Assembly (NCBI GenBank): GCA_018335035.1
Contig: JAGXKT010000005.1
Span: forward strand, 62,001 to 126,000
Reading direction: 5' to 3'
Length of the DNA: 64,000 bases
DNA from: Phycisphaerae bacterium
Lineage (GTDB): Bacteria > Planctomycetota > Phycisphaerae > SM23-33
The notes below the pieces were generated by a model, which was not told the origin of the DNA, did no database searches, and saw only the letters and a program-made list of their open reading frames with translations. Positions within the stretch are counted from its first letter, which is position 1, and every line of letters begins with the position of its first letter. This document shows, in pieces, positions 41,360 to 50,943 of the stretch. The position numbers were made by a program, and so were the translations under genes.

Positions 41360-43572
41360 GGCAGTGGTCCTTCGTCCACGCTTTGGCCAAGCTGCATGGA
41401 CTTGGCAATGTCGCGTGTCATCTTCTCGACCTTCTTCTGTCGCGCGGCCAGCTTCTCGTGCGCCTCGGCGGCCTGTGCGTCAGACACGTCGCCGCCCTTT
41501 ACCTGCCTGGCGAGCACGCCGGTGCGCCGGTTGACGTCCTGCTGCAACGCGAGCAGCAGCTTCAGTTCGGCAACACGCGGAATCAGCGGCGCTTTGCCGC
41601 GGCGCCCACCCCCCGCCCCGCCGGCTCCCGCTCCGCCTCCGCCCGCCTTGACGCGGTCGGCGAACTCCTTGCGGATGGCGTCGATCATTTGGCGCAGCGC
41701 CTGCTCGATTCCGGCCTGCATCCCCTGCGTTATGGGTCCGGCGCGGCGGTCGGTCAATCGCGTGCTCGCGTCGGTCATGTCGGCGCGGACTTCGCCAAGA
41801 ATCGCCGGGAACACCACCGTCGTGCCTTCCGCGGCGAGCATCTTGGCGATGTGCTCGATCTCGCCGGCCAGGGCGCCCTGGCGATTGCCCAACTCGCCGA
41901 GGGCGACCTGGTCGGGCCGGCCGTATCCTTCCTCGCCGCGCCGCGCGTGGATGCCGGCGGTCTCGGCGCTGACGGACTTCTGCTTTCGAAGGATCACATC
42001 GAGCATGCGATCGACGCGCGCGAGCGTCTCGGCCTGCATCATCTCGCGACTGTCGTCGATGGCCTCATCCAGCGCATCCCGCGCCTGCTTCATCGCGTCG
42101 AGGGCTTCCTTCTGGCGCGCGTTGGCGCCGCCGGCGTTGGACTTGCCGAGTTGCTTGCCGGCCTTGCCCATCGCTCCGGCCGCCTGCTTCATAGACTTCT
42201 GGCCCGGACCCGCCGCGTCGCCCTCGCTCATCTTGCCCGCCGTCTTCCCGGCGCGGTGCGCCAACGCGTCCTGCTGCGGCTTCTGCTCGGCGAGTTTGCG
42301 GTCCAGCGCCTTCTTGACGCGCCGGTGCAACTCGGCGAGGCGCTCTCGCTCGTCTTCAAGGTGCTTCAGCGCCTCATCCTGATGTTTGCACGCGGCGTCC
42401 GGGTCCTGGGCGTTGAGCTTGTCCGCGGCGCGATCCATCTCCTGCGCCGCTCCGGACAAATCCGGCGCGTCGGAATCGCGAGCGACGTCCGCTGTTTTGG
42501 ATGCGTCCGACGCCTTCCGCGTCCGCCCGGCCAGGGCGTCTTGTTCGCCGGCGATCTTTCCGGCCGGCGTGTCGGCGGCAGCGGCCTTCATCGCGCGCGT
42601 CAATGCCGCGCGGGCCGCTCGTAAGTCGTCCGCGGCACTCGCCTGTGACGCGCCCGCATCCTGCCGCAACCCGGATCCGAGGGCCTCTGCGGCCCGCTGC
42701 ATCGTCTCGCCGCCGGCGGCGGTTTTGCCGGCCGCGTCGTCGAGCGCCTCGCGGCCATCGGCGGCATCGGCCAGCGACGCCTTGACCTCGGGGCGTGCGG
42801 CGGCGTTGGTGACGGCTTTCGAAAGTTCAGCGGCCGCCTCAGCCAGCTCGCCCTGCTTGCGCCCGACAACGGGAAGCTCCCGCCCGCCGACAACGGCGGT
42901 CTCGCGGGCCACGGCCTGATGGTGCGCGAGGAGTTCATCGACGCGATCACGCAGTTTCGCCAGCGTACCTGCGGCCGTGTCGGCGTTTTCGAGGGTGCCG
43001 GTCTTATCGCGCAAGGCCTTCTGTGCGGCGATCAGCGCGGCGATCTGCTTATCGAGCTTGCCGACGTGTTCGTCGATCTCGCCCGCGCGCTTGTGCAGGT
43101 CGCTGATGCGTTCCAGCGCGGCCTGATCGTCGATCAGGTCGTCGATATCGTCGCGGAGCTTCTGCCACTTCCTGATGCTTTCGAGTCGTTTGTCCGCGTC
43201 GGTCACGCCCTCGCGCAGCAGACGCAGCAGGCGCTTGAGCTTCTCGATGACGCGACCCTCGTGCCGCGACGCCAATTCCGTCATGCCCTTGCGGAGATAC
43301 TCGACGACCTTGTCCATGTCCTGCGATATCGCGTAGGCCCCGCGGGCACGCTGCACCGCTTCGCGCAGAATCTCGGCCGAGTCCGGCTCCGTATCGCTCA
43401 GCTCCTCGGCGAGCGCGAGCATCTCGGCCGTCAACTCGTCGAATTGCCGCTTGGTCAACTGCTGCCGGTGAGCCAGTTCGCCCGTTCGAGCGTCGGACGT
43501 GTCGACCGTCTGGCCAGATGCGGCGACGGCCGTCAGCCAGACAACGCCTGCACAGGTAATGACGAATCTCAT
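41356..43572 (-). CDS. Large exported coiled-coil protein
   Basis: 738 aa with signal peptide (MRFVITCAGVVWLTAVAASG). Nearly all the rest is predicted helical with heptad-like Ala/Leu/Lys/Glu patterns; short Gly-rich breaks occur (AGGGGAGAGGAGGGRRG). Such proteins follow DUF4175-like genes in other operons of this type, as far as I recognise. A periplasmic structural or scaffolding role is inference. Overlaps the next gene by 4 nt. Confidence 0.75.
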   Translation of the reverse strand: MRFVITCAGVVWLTAVAASGQTVDTSDARTGELAHRQQLTKRQFDELTAEMLALAEELSDTEPDSAEILREAVQRARGAYAISQDMDKVVEYLRKGMTELASRHEGRVIEKLKRLLRLLREGVTDADKRLESIRKWQKLRDDIDDLIDDQAALERISDLHKRAGEIDEHVGKLDKQIAALIAAQKALRDKTGTLENADTAAGTLAKLRDRVDELLAHHQAVARETAVVGGRELPVVGRKQGELAEAAAELSKAVTNAAARPEVKASLADAADGREALDDAAGKTAAGGETMQRAAEALGSGLRQDAGASQASAADDLRAARAALTRAMKAAAADTPAGKIAGEQDALAGRTRKASDASKTADVARDSDAPDLSGAAQEMDRAADKLNAQDPDAACKHQDEALKHLEDERERLAELHRRVKKALDRKLAEQKPQQDALAHRAGKTAGKMSEGDAAGPGQKSMKQAAGAMGKAGKQLGKSNAGGANARQKEALDAMKQARDALDEAIDDSREMMQAETLARVDRMLDVILRKQKSVSAETAGIHARRGEEGYGRPDQVALGELGNRQGALAGEIEHIAKMLAAEGTTVVFPAILGEVRADMTDASTRLTDRRAGPITQGMQAGIEQALRQMIDAIRKEFADRVKAGGGGAGAGGAGGGRRGKAPLIPRVAELKLLLALQQDVNRRTGVLARQVKGGDVSDAQAAEAHEKLAARQKKVEKMTRDIAKSMQLGQSVDEGPLP

Positions 43573-43582
43573 GTCGGTCTCC

Positions 43583-45916
43583 TCAGGGGTTTGGCTCCCG
43601 TTCGGTCGGACGCGTCGTGGTTCCGAAAAGTTCCTCGATATCCCGTCGGCGCTGCGTGTCGATTTCCTCTTGAAGCTTTTCCAGCCAATCGATCATCCGC
43701 TCGACGCGGTCGGCCATCACTTGAAGCGTGCGCAGCTTCTCCATGCGGCGCGCCACGGCCTTCATCTCAGTCAAAATGCGCTGCTGCTCGGCGGCGGCGT
43801 TTGCGACATCGCCGCCCGCGTCGGCAAGCCGCTCCAGCGTCACGGCGACGTTCACGCCGCGCGTCGCCAGCGATTTCAGCGGGTTAATGATGCCGACCGC
43901 CACGGCGACCCGCTCGTTGGCGTCGCCGATGCCATTGTACTCCATCTCCTCCAGCAGCCCGGCGAACGTCGTCGCCGCTTCGGCACACTGATCGGCCACA
44001 ACGCGCTGCGCTCGGGCCGAGTCCTCCAGCAGCGCCGGCGGCGCACTTGCGGGCGTCTCGGCGACCGCCGCCGTCTTGGCGCAGGCCGTCGTCTCAAGCT
44101 GAACCGCCCCGGCGAACCGGTCCGCCAGTTGCCTTTGGCGGGCGAACAGCTTCGCAGACAACTCGCTCCGCTCGACGACGTGCAGTTCCAGGGGCTCGCT
44201 GACGCGGCGCCCGGGCCCCGCAAGCTCGTCGGGGCGCGCATCGCATGCCACGGCCGCCAGGCGCGCCGTCTGCCCGGCCGAGACGGCACCATCCAGCGAC
44301 GCCTCGTGACGAAGCGTCACGTGCGACCGTTGCGCCGGACGAACCAATACCTTGACCGGACGGGTCGCCGCTTCGGTGTTGTCCTCGCGGGCAATGCGCA
44401 CGCTCAGCGCCGGCGCGACGAAATCCTCCCGAACGCCCTGCGGCGTGGTCTGCAGTTCCCGCGCCCGCTGCTCGACGAGCGACGTCCACGCCTCCGGCAC
44501 GGGGCCCACGGCCAGACCGTAGCCGTCCCGCGCGGTGATGCGTACGGGCAACACCGCATTCGGCGTGACGTACCGCATGTCCGGCAGCCCGCCGATCTTG
44601 GCGATCGTCACCGTCGGCGGCTCATCCGGAATCACGCGCAGGGAGAAGTCCTGTCCCGCCCCGTTTGTGTGCCCACTCTCGTCACGCAGGCGAATGTTCA
44701 GCATCTTCTCGGCGAAGACATTGTCATCCGACAGTACGACCCGCGCCTCGAACGTGCGTGTCGCCGCGCCCGGTTCGGAGCCGCTGCGCCATACGGTCCG
44801 CCCGACGAATTCGCCTCGCTCACCCGTGACGGGATCGATGCGCCAGGTTCCCAGGCGCACCTCGGCGGTCGCCGGTTTGTTGATGGCGGCCCGAAGGACC
44901 GCCGTTCCGCCAAAGGGCACGGCGGCAGCGGCCTCGCCGTCGTCGTGGTGCACCGGTTCGCGCTGCGTGTACGCCGGATAGCGCACTGTCAGCGAGACGC
45001 TCTCGACCCACGGGGGATCGATCACGTGCACCTGGTGCGGATTGCGTTTGTCCGTGTCGTCATCGCCTCCCGTGACGTAGAAGCTGAACGGCTCGTGGAT
45101 GTTACGGATGACCTTCTCGTAGCGCGGCTCCTTGTCGCCCGTCAGGGGGATGACCTCCTGAGAGGCCCGCCCGACGGACGCGAGCGTCCGATGCAGCGTA
45201 ATCTCGCGCGGCGCGACGCTGCCCGCAGCGACCCCGACGGTGATGCGCAGATCCTGCCCGCGCAGCACGGTGAAGTGCGGGCCGCCGCGGACGCTCAGGT
45301 AGGTCTCCTGCGGCCAAGGCGCCACGGCGGCGTCCGCCAGAAGCACGTTTCGCTGGAACCAGCGCCGCATGATGCCGCTTTTCCAGACGGTGAACCCGCC
45401 GAGCAGCATCACCGAGGCCAGGGCGATCAACGCCACACGGTGCAGGCGGCGCCGCTCGACGACGCGGTTGAAGTTCATCGCGGCGGCCGCGTGCCGTGCC
45501 TCGTCGCCCATGCGCGCGACCAGGGCGGCGCTGACGCCGGCGGTGCGGCCTGCGGCAAAACCCACCGCCCCGGCCAGGCGGTCCTCAAGCTGGGGGTACG
45601 CCCGCTCGACCAGCAGCGCCAACGCCTCCGGCGTCATCGCCACGTACAGCGGGCGCAGCAGTTGCGACCAGATGACGGCACAGACGCCCGCCACCGCCAG
45701 GCCCAGCACGATCAGACGAAGAACCCGCTCGTCCAGGCGCAAGGTGTAGTCCACCGCCAGCGTGCCGAACACACCGGCAACCAACACCACGAGCACCCAC
45801 GCCAGGCCCTCGCCGGCGAGGCGAAAACGCAACGCCTGCCGCAGCCGCCACAGCTTAGCGTACAACTCGTCCGGAAGTTCGTAGCGGCTCTGCATGATCT
45901 CGTCGCGGTTGTCCAT
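43583..45916 (-). CDS. DUF4175-like membrane protein
   Basis: 777 aa. A short cytosolic N terminus is followed by two or three membrane helices (EGLAWVLVVLVAGVFGTLAVDY, LRLIVLGLAVAGVCAVIW) and another near LHRVALIALASVMLLGGF. The large extracytoplasmic part has Ig-like beta segments (VESVSLTVRYPAYTQREPV, LSLRVIPDEPPTVTIAKIG) and ends in long helices. The arrangement matches the DUF4175 type often coupled with MoxR/VWA genes. Role unknown. Confidence 0.75.
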   Translation of the reverse strand: MDNRDEIMQSRYELPDELYAKLWRLRQALRFRLAGEGLAWVLVVLVAGVFGTLAVDYTLRLDERVLRLIVLGLAVAGVCAVIWSQLLRPLYVAMTPEALALLVERAYPQLEDRLAGAVGFAAGRTAGVSAALVARMGDEARHAAAAMNFNRVVERRRLHRVALIALASVMLLGGFTVWKSGIMRRWFQRNVLLADAAVAPWPQETYLSVRGGPHFTVLRGQDLRITVGVAAGSVAPREITLHRTLASVGRASQEVIPLTGDKEPRYEKVIRNIHEPFSFYVTGGDDDTDKRNPHQVHVIDPPWVESVSLTVRYPAYTQREPVHHDDGEAAAAVPFGGTAVLRAAINKPATAEVRLGTWRIDPVTGERGEFVGRTVWRSGSEPGAATRTFEARVVLSDDNVFAEKMLNIRLRDESGHTNGAGQDFSLRVIPDEPPTVTIAKIGGLPDMRYVTPNAVLPVRITARDGYGLAVGPVPEAWTSLVEQRARELQTTPQGVREDFVAPALSVRIAREDNTEAATRPVKVLVRPAQRSHVTLRHEASLDGAVSAGQTARLAAVACDARPDELAGPGRRVSEPLELHVVERSELSAKLFARQRQLADRFAGAVQLETTACAKTAAVAETPASAPPALLEDSARAQRVVADQCAEAATTFAGLLEEMEYNGIGDANERVAVAVGIINPLKSLATRGVNVAVTLERLADAGGDVANAAAEQQRILTEMKAVARRMEKLRTLQVMADRVERMIDWLEKLQEEIDTQRRRDIEELFGTTTRPTEREPNP

Positions 45917-45922
45917 ATCGAA

Positions 45923-48538
45923 TCAGGCCATGTTGTATCGCTTGCGGACGAACCATTCGACCGCGAGCAGCAGCACCACAAGCGACAGCAGAATCGCCGC
46001 CGGCCGGCGGGCCGACAGAAGGTCGCGCTGCTGTTGCCGGCGAAACGTCAATGGCTCGCGAGAGAGCATCGTCTCCAGGCGGTCCATCTGTTCCAGCGGC
46101 AGGCAGCGCTCGGCGGCCTGCGGCCCGACCAGTTGCCGCAGCAGCGCCGGGTTCGCCTCGGGACGGCGCATCTCGCGCCGACGCCGCACCACGCGGAACC
46201 GATCGGTCTCCGCACGACCGGGGGGGATGTCGGCAGTCGGTACCAGTTCGTAGCTGCCCGCTTCGAGGTGCTCCAGCGACGTCCGGTACAGGCCCGGCGC
46301 GCCGTCAGGGTCGACGGCGGCCAGCGTGATCTCGCGCGCGCCGTCCTCACCGTCTGTGCGGCGACAGAGAATGCGATACGTCCGACGGGTAATTGGCTCG
46401 AAGCTCTGGTCGTAGGCCTCGACCTCCACAGGCACGCGCTCGCCGACGTCATACCGGCGCTGCGGCGATGTGATGAGCACCTGAGAGATCCGCAGCGGGC
46501 CGAGGTACCGCGCCGCGTTGGTCCAGAACCGGCGGAAGACGGCCCCGTCGGCCAGGGGACGCCAGCGCCATGTACTGTCGAAGCCCACGTAGAGCACGCG
46601 TCCCCGCCCGGACGTATGCACGGCCACCACGGGTTCCGGCTGACCTTCGTGCGTCTGACGCCACGGGTTCGAGCTGACGGCTAACACGCGAGCCAACGGT
46701 TTGCGCCGGTACACCGCGTGAGACCAGTGGATCCCGGGCAGAACGGACCAGACGCGGGCCGAGGCATCCGGATCGTCCGCGAGGCGCATCAGCGGGTGCT
46801 CGCGGCCGGCCTCGCGCAGCACGACGCGATGGGCCTCGGGACGCGTGCTGTGGATCCGCTCCTCGATGAGCGACTGGTTGCGCCCCACCTCGACCGGAAG
46901 CAAATCCCGCAGCGCGTCGAAGACTTCCTCGTTGCCCATGACGGCCTCGGTGTACTTGCGCCCGGCGATGTAGCACAGCCCGCCGCCATGCTCCTGGACG
47001 TACGCCTTGAGCACATCGGCGAACGTCTTGTCCACGCCGTCCTGCGTCGGTTTCGGATCGTACAGGATGACCACGTCGTATCCGGGATGCGGGCGGCCTT
47101 TCGGCGAGCCGATCAGCACGTCGAGCGTGCGCGGCAGGTGATCGAGCTTCATGCCCGTCGAGGCGTCCTGGTTGAAGCCCTTGTCGGCGTCCTGCTGCCA
47201 GACAGTGACGCGAAAGGCGTCGCGCATCTCGCCGTCCGGGTCCTTCCGCTTCTGGCGCAGCAGGAAGTTCCGCAGGTACTGGAACTCCCAGCCGGCGTGC
47301 CCGACCAACAGTACGTTCACCGTCTCGTCGCAGAGCTCCACGTAAGTGGAGGCGGCGTTGTCGTCCGTGTCCGCCTCGTCGTCCAGTGGGGCGATGCGCG
47401 CCTGGTAGACGAATTCGCCAAGCTCCGTGCCGACCTCCTCGGGCGTCAGGATGATTTCGACCGTGCGCGGCGCTGGCGCCGCGTCGTCCTCCGCGGCATC
47501 GGCCGGAAGATGAACCGCCTCGCTGCGCGCGACGGTCGCCCAGTCCGTCGCGTCAGGGCGCCGGCGACGAAGCTCGACGGTCACGTCGTGCGGCTCGGGC
47601 AACGTGTGCAGAAGCTTGACCGCAAACGTCGCACGCCGGCCCCGCCGAATCCGCCGCGCGGGCGGACGGGCGGACACAACCGTCACATTGCGACTGTGGC
47701 GGCGCGGCCGGCCGACGCACACGCAGCAGAGCCCCGCGCGGCGTGCCGCCGCCCGCCGGCGGGCGCGCTTCAGCCCGGCGCCGGGCGCATCTTCCGTCAC
47801 CTGCCCGTCGGAGACGATCACCAACCCGGACAGCCGCCGCCCCGCGGTCCGCGCCAGCGCGCCGTCGACCGCGGCGGACAGGTCCGTCCGCCGCCCCTCG
47901 ACGCTCAGAGCATCCAGCGCCTCGCCCAGAGCGGTAAGGTCAACCGAAGCGTCGCCACCGCGTCGTGCCCCGGCCGGTACAATCCCCAACGGACGGACGT
48001 AGTCCGCCCCCTCGCCGGGGGCGAACCGCATTAACACGAGGTCCTGATTCCGCGCCAGCCGGGCCAGGGCGCCGTCGGGCCGTTGCAACGCGCGGCGCAG
48101 CAGTTCCCGGCGCGGCATCTCGTCAAGCTCGGCCGCCTTGACGCCGATCATCTCGGCCAGGGCGCGTGGCTCGTCGTCGGTCCGGCCGGGGTTGTAGCGA
48201 TCCGTGTTGCCCATGGACGCGCTGTCGTCCAGCACGACGGCAACGGTGGCGTATTGCATACGGACGAACTCCAGCACCAGCGCGGGGCGAAACAGCAGCG
48301 CCACGATGATCGCCACCACGCCCAGCCGAAGACCCGTCAGAATCACCTTCGCCGCCGTCGGCGTGTTGCCCTCGCGGCGGTAGCTGCGCACCACGAGGTA
48401 GCCCACCACCACCAGGCCCGCCACCAGCGCCAGCAGCACGCCGGCCGGGTACTGCCCTGCGAAGGCCAGCCGCCAGTTGCTGCTGGAGGTCAAGGCCTCC
48501 GGGTCCAGCTCAAACAGCCATGTCAGCCAATCGCGCAT
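45923..48538 (-). CDS. VWA-domain membrane protein with glutamine-amidotransferase-like region
   Basis: 871 aa. Two N-terminal membrane helices precede a von Willebrand factor A domain with MIDAS motif VVLDDSASMGNTD. A later segment (NVLLVGHAGWEFQYLRNFLLRQ, YDVVILYDPKPTQDG, YVQEHGGGLCYIAG) resembles the class I amidotransferase fold without an evident catalytic Cys. One C-terminal helix ends in RKRYNMA. These large proteins bind metal-dependent partners and assemble with MoxR and DUF58 proteins in known systems; here the function is unknown. Confidence 0.85.
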   Translation of the reverse strand: MRDWLTWLFELDPEALTSSSNWRLAFAGQYPAGVLLALVAGLVVVGYLVVRSYRREGNTPTAAKVILTGLRLGVVAIIVALLFRPALVLEFVRMQYATVAVVLDDSASMGNTDRYNPGRTDDEPRALAEMIGVKAAELDEMPRRELLRRALQRPDGALARLARNQDLVLMRFAPGEGADYVRPLGIVPAGARRGGDASVDLTALGEALDALSVEGRRTDLSAAVDGALARTAGRRLSGLVIVSDGQVTEDAPGAGLKRARRRAAARRAGLCCVCVGRPRRHSRNVTVVSARPPARRIRRGRRATFAVKLLHTLPEPHDVTVELRRRRPDATDWATVARSEAVHLPADAAEDDAAPAPRTVEIILTPEEVGTELGEFVYQARIAPLDDEADTDDNAASTYVELCDETVNVLLVGHAGWEFQYLRNFLLRQKRKDPDGEMRDAFRVTVWQQDADKGFNQDASTGMKLDHLPRTLDVLIGSPKGRPHPGYDVVILYDPKPTQDGVDKTFADVLKAYVQEHGGGLCYIAGRKYTEAVMGNEEVFDALRDLLPVEVGRNQSLIEERIHSTRPEAHRVVLREAGREHPLMRLADDPDASARVWSVLPGIHWSHAVYRRKPLARVLAVSSNPWRQTHEGQPEPVVAVHTSGRGRVLYVGFDSTWRWRPLADGAVFRRFWTNAARYLGPLRISQVLITSPQRRYDVGERVPVEVEAYDQSFEPITRRTYRILCRRTDGEDGAREITLAAVDPDGAPGLYRTSLEHLEAGSYELVPTADIPPGRAETDRFRVVRRRREMRRPEANPALLRQLVGPQAAERCLPLEQMDRLETMLSREPLTFRRQQQRDLLSARRPAAILLSLVVLLLAVEWFVRKRYNMA

Positions 48539-48560
48539 ACGCTCTCACTCGCGGCGGGCG

Positions 48561-50819
48561 TCAGCCATAGTGCCCGAAGCGCCGCGCCAAAACAGTCTCT
48601 ACCGCCAACAGGCCCAGCATCGCCGCCAGGACCCACTTCCAGTACGGTTTGTCCGGGGCGCGGACCAATGCTTCGGGCGACCCGGTCGCATCCCGTGCCG
48701 TGTAGATCACATCGTCGCCCCCGGCGTCCCTGACGGCCTCCCCCCCGGCGGGCGTCAGGTCGCCCTCGGACGGAGCGACGTTCCGCGCGAAGGCCACAGA
48801 CGCCATGTCGAGCCCGCCGGCGGCGAAGCCAAGCGCGTAGCCGCCGGCACGGTCCGCAGCATGCTCGAGGCGCTTGTCGATGCGGAGCCACCGTGCGAGC
48901 GTTACGGACCCGTCCGGCCCGAACCGCTCCAGCACGGCCTGCGCCCGCCGCAGCCGCCGCGGGACGTCGTAGACGACCGGCTCGCCCACGCGCTCGTTGC
49001 GCCCGTCGTCTTGCGGGCGAACCAGGAAACGGACCATATCCTGAATCATGGGCGCGTAACTGAATCCGTATCGCGCCCAATCCGTCCAAGACAGATCGGC
49101 CGAGGTGAACACGCTGACAACGCGGCCCTCGCCGAATGGATGCAGCACGACGGCCGGCGAGGCGTCGGCATCCGTGAATCGCGCAAGGACCACGCTACGT
49201 TGCTCCCCCGCCTCAGGCACTTTGACGGGCGTGAACGCACGCACGCGAATGAGTGTCGTCAGGTCGAACTCCGCGCCTTTCGTCCAGCGTCGCAGCCAGT
49301 CGCCCGCGGCGCGCGTCCGTTGCGTATCGCGCACGTCGAGCCGGACGTAACTCGCCTCATCGTCGCCGTCACCGGCTCGCGGTGCGATCGGATACGGCAA
49401 GAGCCCCGCGCCGCCGGCGTACAGGTGCTCGTTGTAGTAGCGCGTGTCCACGCGGTCGCCGGTGAAGAGCGCCAGCCCCCCGCCGCCGCGGACAAAGGCC
49501 TCCAACGCCGCCAGCGACGACGGTGAGCCCTCGTTGACCCCCGGGCGGCTTGCCGTCCCGCCGACCAGCCGCGCCACGTCCACCAGCACGACGGCGTCGT
49601 ATTCGGACAGGTCTTGCACGGCCAGCTCCGTGCTGGTCACGAGGTCGGCCTGAACGCCGAAGTTCATGTCGCCCGGGCGCAGCGCCTCGACGAGCAAACG
49701 CGACGGGCGTTCGCGCGGCGCGGCTCCCTTGCGGTCGTCGACAACAAGCACGCGGATCGCCTCGCGAACGTCCAGCGCCAGCAAAGCGGCGTTATCGCCG
49801 GCCAACTCGTCGCGAGGCACTTCCGCCCGAAGCACCAGCGGACCCGGGCGGGCCGGCGTCACTTTGAAGACGCGCACGGCGGGCGCGCCCGGCTCGAGGG
49901 TGTCCAACTCGGCCGCTGGCGCCGCCTGACGCCACGGCTCGTCCGGACGACGCGCCGTCAGGCGGATCGTCGCGGCGCCGGCGACGACTTCGCTGTTGTT
50001 GCGCACCTGCACGCGAACGTTCACCGGCTCGCCGGCGAGCACGAGCTTGTCGCGATCGGCCTGGCGACGGCTGACGGCCTCGACGGTCAGGTTGGCCGTC
50101 GCCGCCCGCCCGTAGTCGGCGACGACCACGTCGATCCCGTCGCCCTGGATGGCCTCGAGCCGGCTGCGCAGCTTGGCGGCGCGATCCTCGGGCACCCAAT
50201 CGCCGTGGCGGCAATCGCTGAGCACGTAACACCGCCGCCGGCCGGAGGCATCCTCGAGCAGGGTATGGGCCCGATCCAGCGCGTCGGCCAGGTCGGCAGG
50301 CATATCGCTGAGCCCCCCAGCGCGAAGCTGCTCGGCGACGGAGGCGGGATCCTCCACGGTCCGCAACCGCGCCAGCCGGCCCGTATCCTGCGTCGACGCG
50401 CGGACGACGGCAACACGAGAGCCCTCGGGCAGCGCGCGGATCTGCTCGGCGAGTTCACCGACCGCCGCATCGTACAGTGAGCCGTCGGCCACCTGCTGAC
50501 CCATGGAGAAGCTGTCGTCGATGACAAAGACGACCGCGGCGGGCTCCGTGCCGCCGAGAGGCAGCGACGTCATCGCCGCACAGCCGGTCAGCCGCCCCAG
50601 CGCCACCCCCAAGGCGAGCACGATCAGCATCCGCAACGCCAACAGGATCAACTCCTCCAGGCGAAGCCGGCGCCGGTTCTTCTTCATCGCCTCCAGCAGG
50701 AAGCGCATTGCCGCCCAGTCTCGCATGCGGTAGCGCGTGCGGTTGAGGATATGGATCACGACGGGAACGCCCATCGCACCCACGCCCGCCCAGAATATCG
50801 CCGGATGCATAAACGGCAT
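48561..50819 (-). CDS. BatA/VWA-domain membrane protein
   Basis: 752 aa. The N terminus is the BatA signature (MHPAIFWAGVGAMGVPVVIHILNR, then RLRLEELILLALRMLIVLALGVAL). MIDAS is VVFVIDDSFSMGQQ. An amidotransferase-like segment (DAVVLVDVARLVGG, FVRGGGGLALFTGD) follows, and one C-terminal helix (WVLAAMLGLLAVETVLARRFG). It pairs with the preceding VWA protein. Heptamer repeats lie just before its start. Confidence 0.85.
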   Translation of the reverse strand: MPFMHPAIFWAGVGAMGVPVVIHILNRTRYRMRDWAAMRFLLEAMKKNRRRLRLEELILLALRMLIVLALGVALGRLTGCAAMTSLPLGGTEPAAVVFVIDDSFSMGQQVADGSLYDAAVGELAEQIRALPEGSRVAVVRASTQDTGRLARLRTVEDPASVAEQLRAGGLSDMPADLADALDRAHTLLEDASGRRRCYVLSDCRHGDWVPEDRAAKLRSRLEAIQGDGIDVVVADYGRAATANLTVEAVSRRQADRDKLVLAGEPVNVRVQVRNNSEVVAGAATIRLTARRPDEPWRQAAPAAELDTLEPGAPAVRVFKVTPARPGPLVLRAEVPRDELAGDNAALLALDVREAIRVLVVDDRKGAAPRERPSRLLVEALRPGDMNFGVQADLVTSTELAVQDLSEYDAVVLVDVARLVGGTASRPGVNEGSPSSLAALEAFVRGGGGLALFTGDRVDTRYYNEHLYAGGAGLLPYPIAPRAGDGDDEASYVRLDVRDTQRTRAAGDWLRRWTKGAEFDLTTLIRVRAFTPVKVPEAGEQRSVVLARFTDADASPAVVLHPFGEGRVVSVFTSADLSWTDWARYGFSYAPMIQDMVRFLVRPQDDGRNERVGEPVVYDVPRRLRRAQAVLERFGPDGSVTLARWLRIDKRLEHAADRAGGYALGFAAGGLDMASVAFARNVAPSEGDLTPAGGEAVRDAGGDDVIYTARDATGSPEALVRAPDKPYWKWVLAAMLGLLAVETVLARRFGHYG

Positions 50820-50823
50820 AAGG

Positions 50824-50858
50824 AGCTCTCAGCTCTCAGCTTTCAGCAATCAGCGTTC
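50824..50858. repeat. Heptamer array (AGCNNTC x5) between BatA-like and DUF58 genes
   Basis: Units AGCTCTC, AGCTCTC, AGCTTTC, AGCAATC, AGCGTTC. Inverted units (GCTGATCGCTGATC) are present near 50921, so the whole gap 50820-50943 looks like repeat-derived filling. Confidence 0.65.
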
Positions 50859-50943
50859 AGTGTGTCGGCGTCAGCGGCTGCCGTGAACGAACGGCGGTTG
50901 GCCGAAGGCCGGCCGCTGCGTGCTGATCGCTGATCTCTTCTTG

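Noticed and set aside
43499-46684. 1061-aa plus-strand ORF
   Set aside because: Antisense shadow of the DUF4175-like and VWA genes; Arg/His-rich, no domain, no ribosome binding site.
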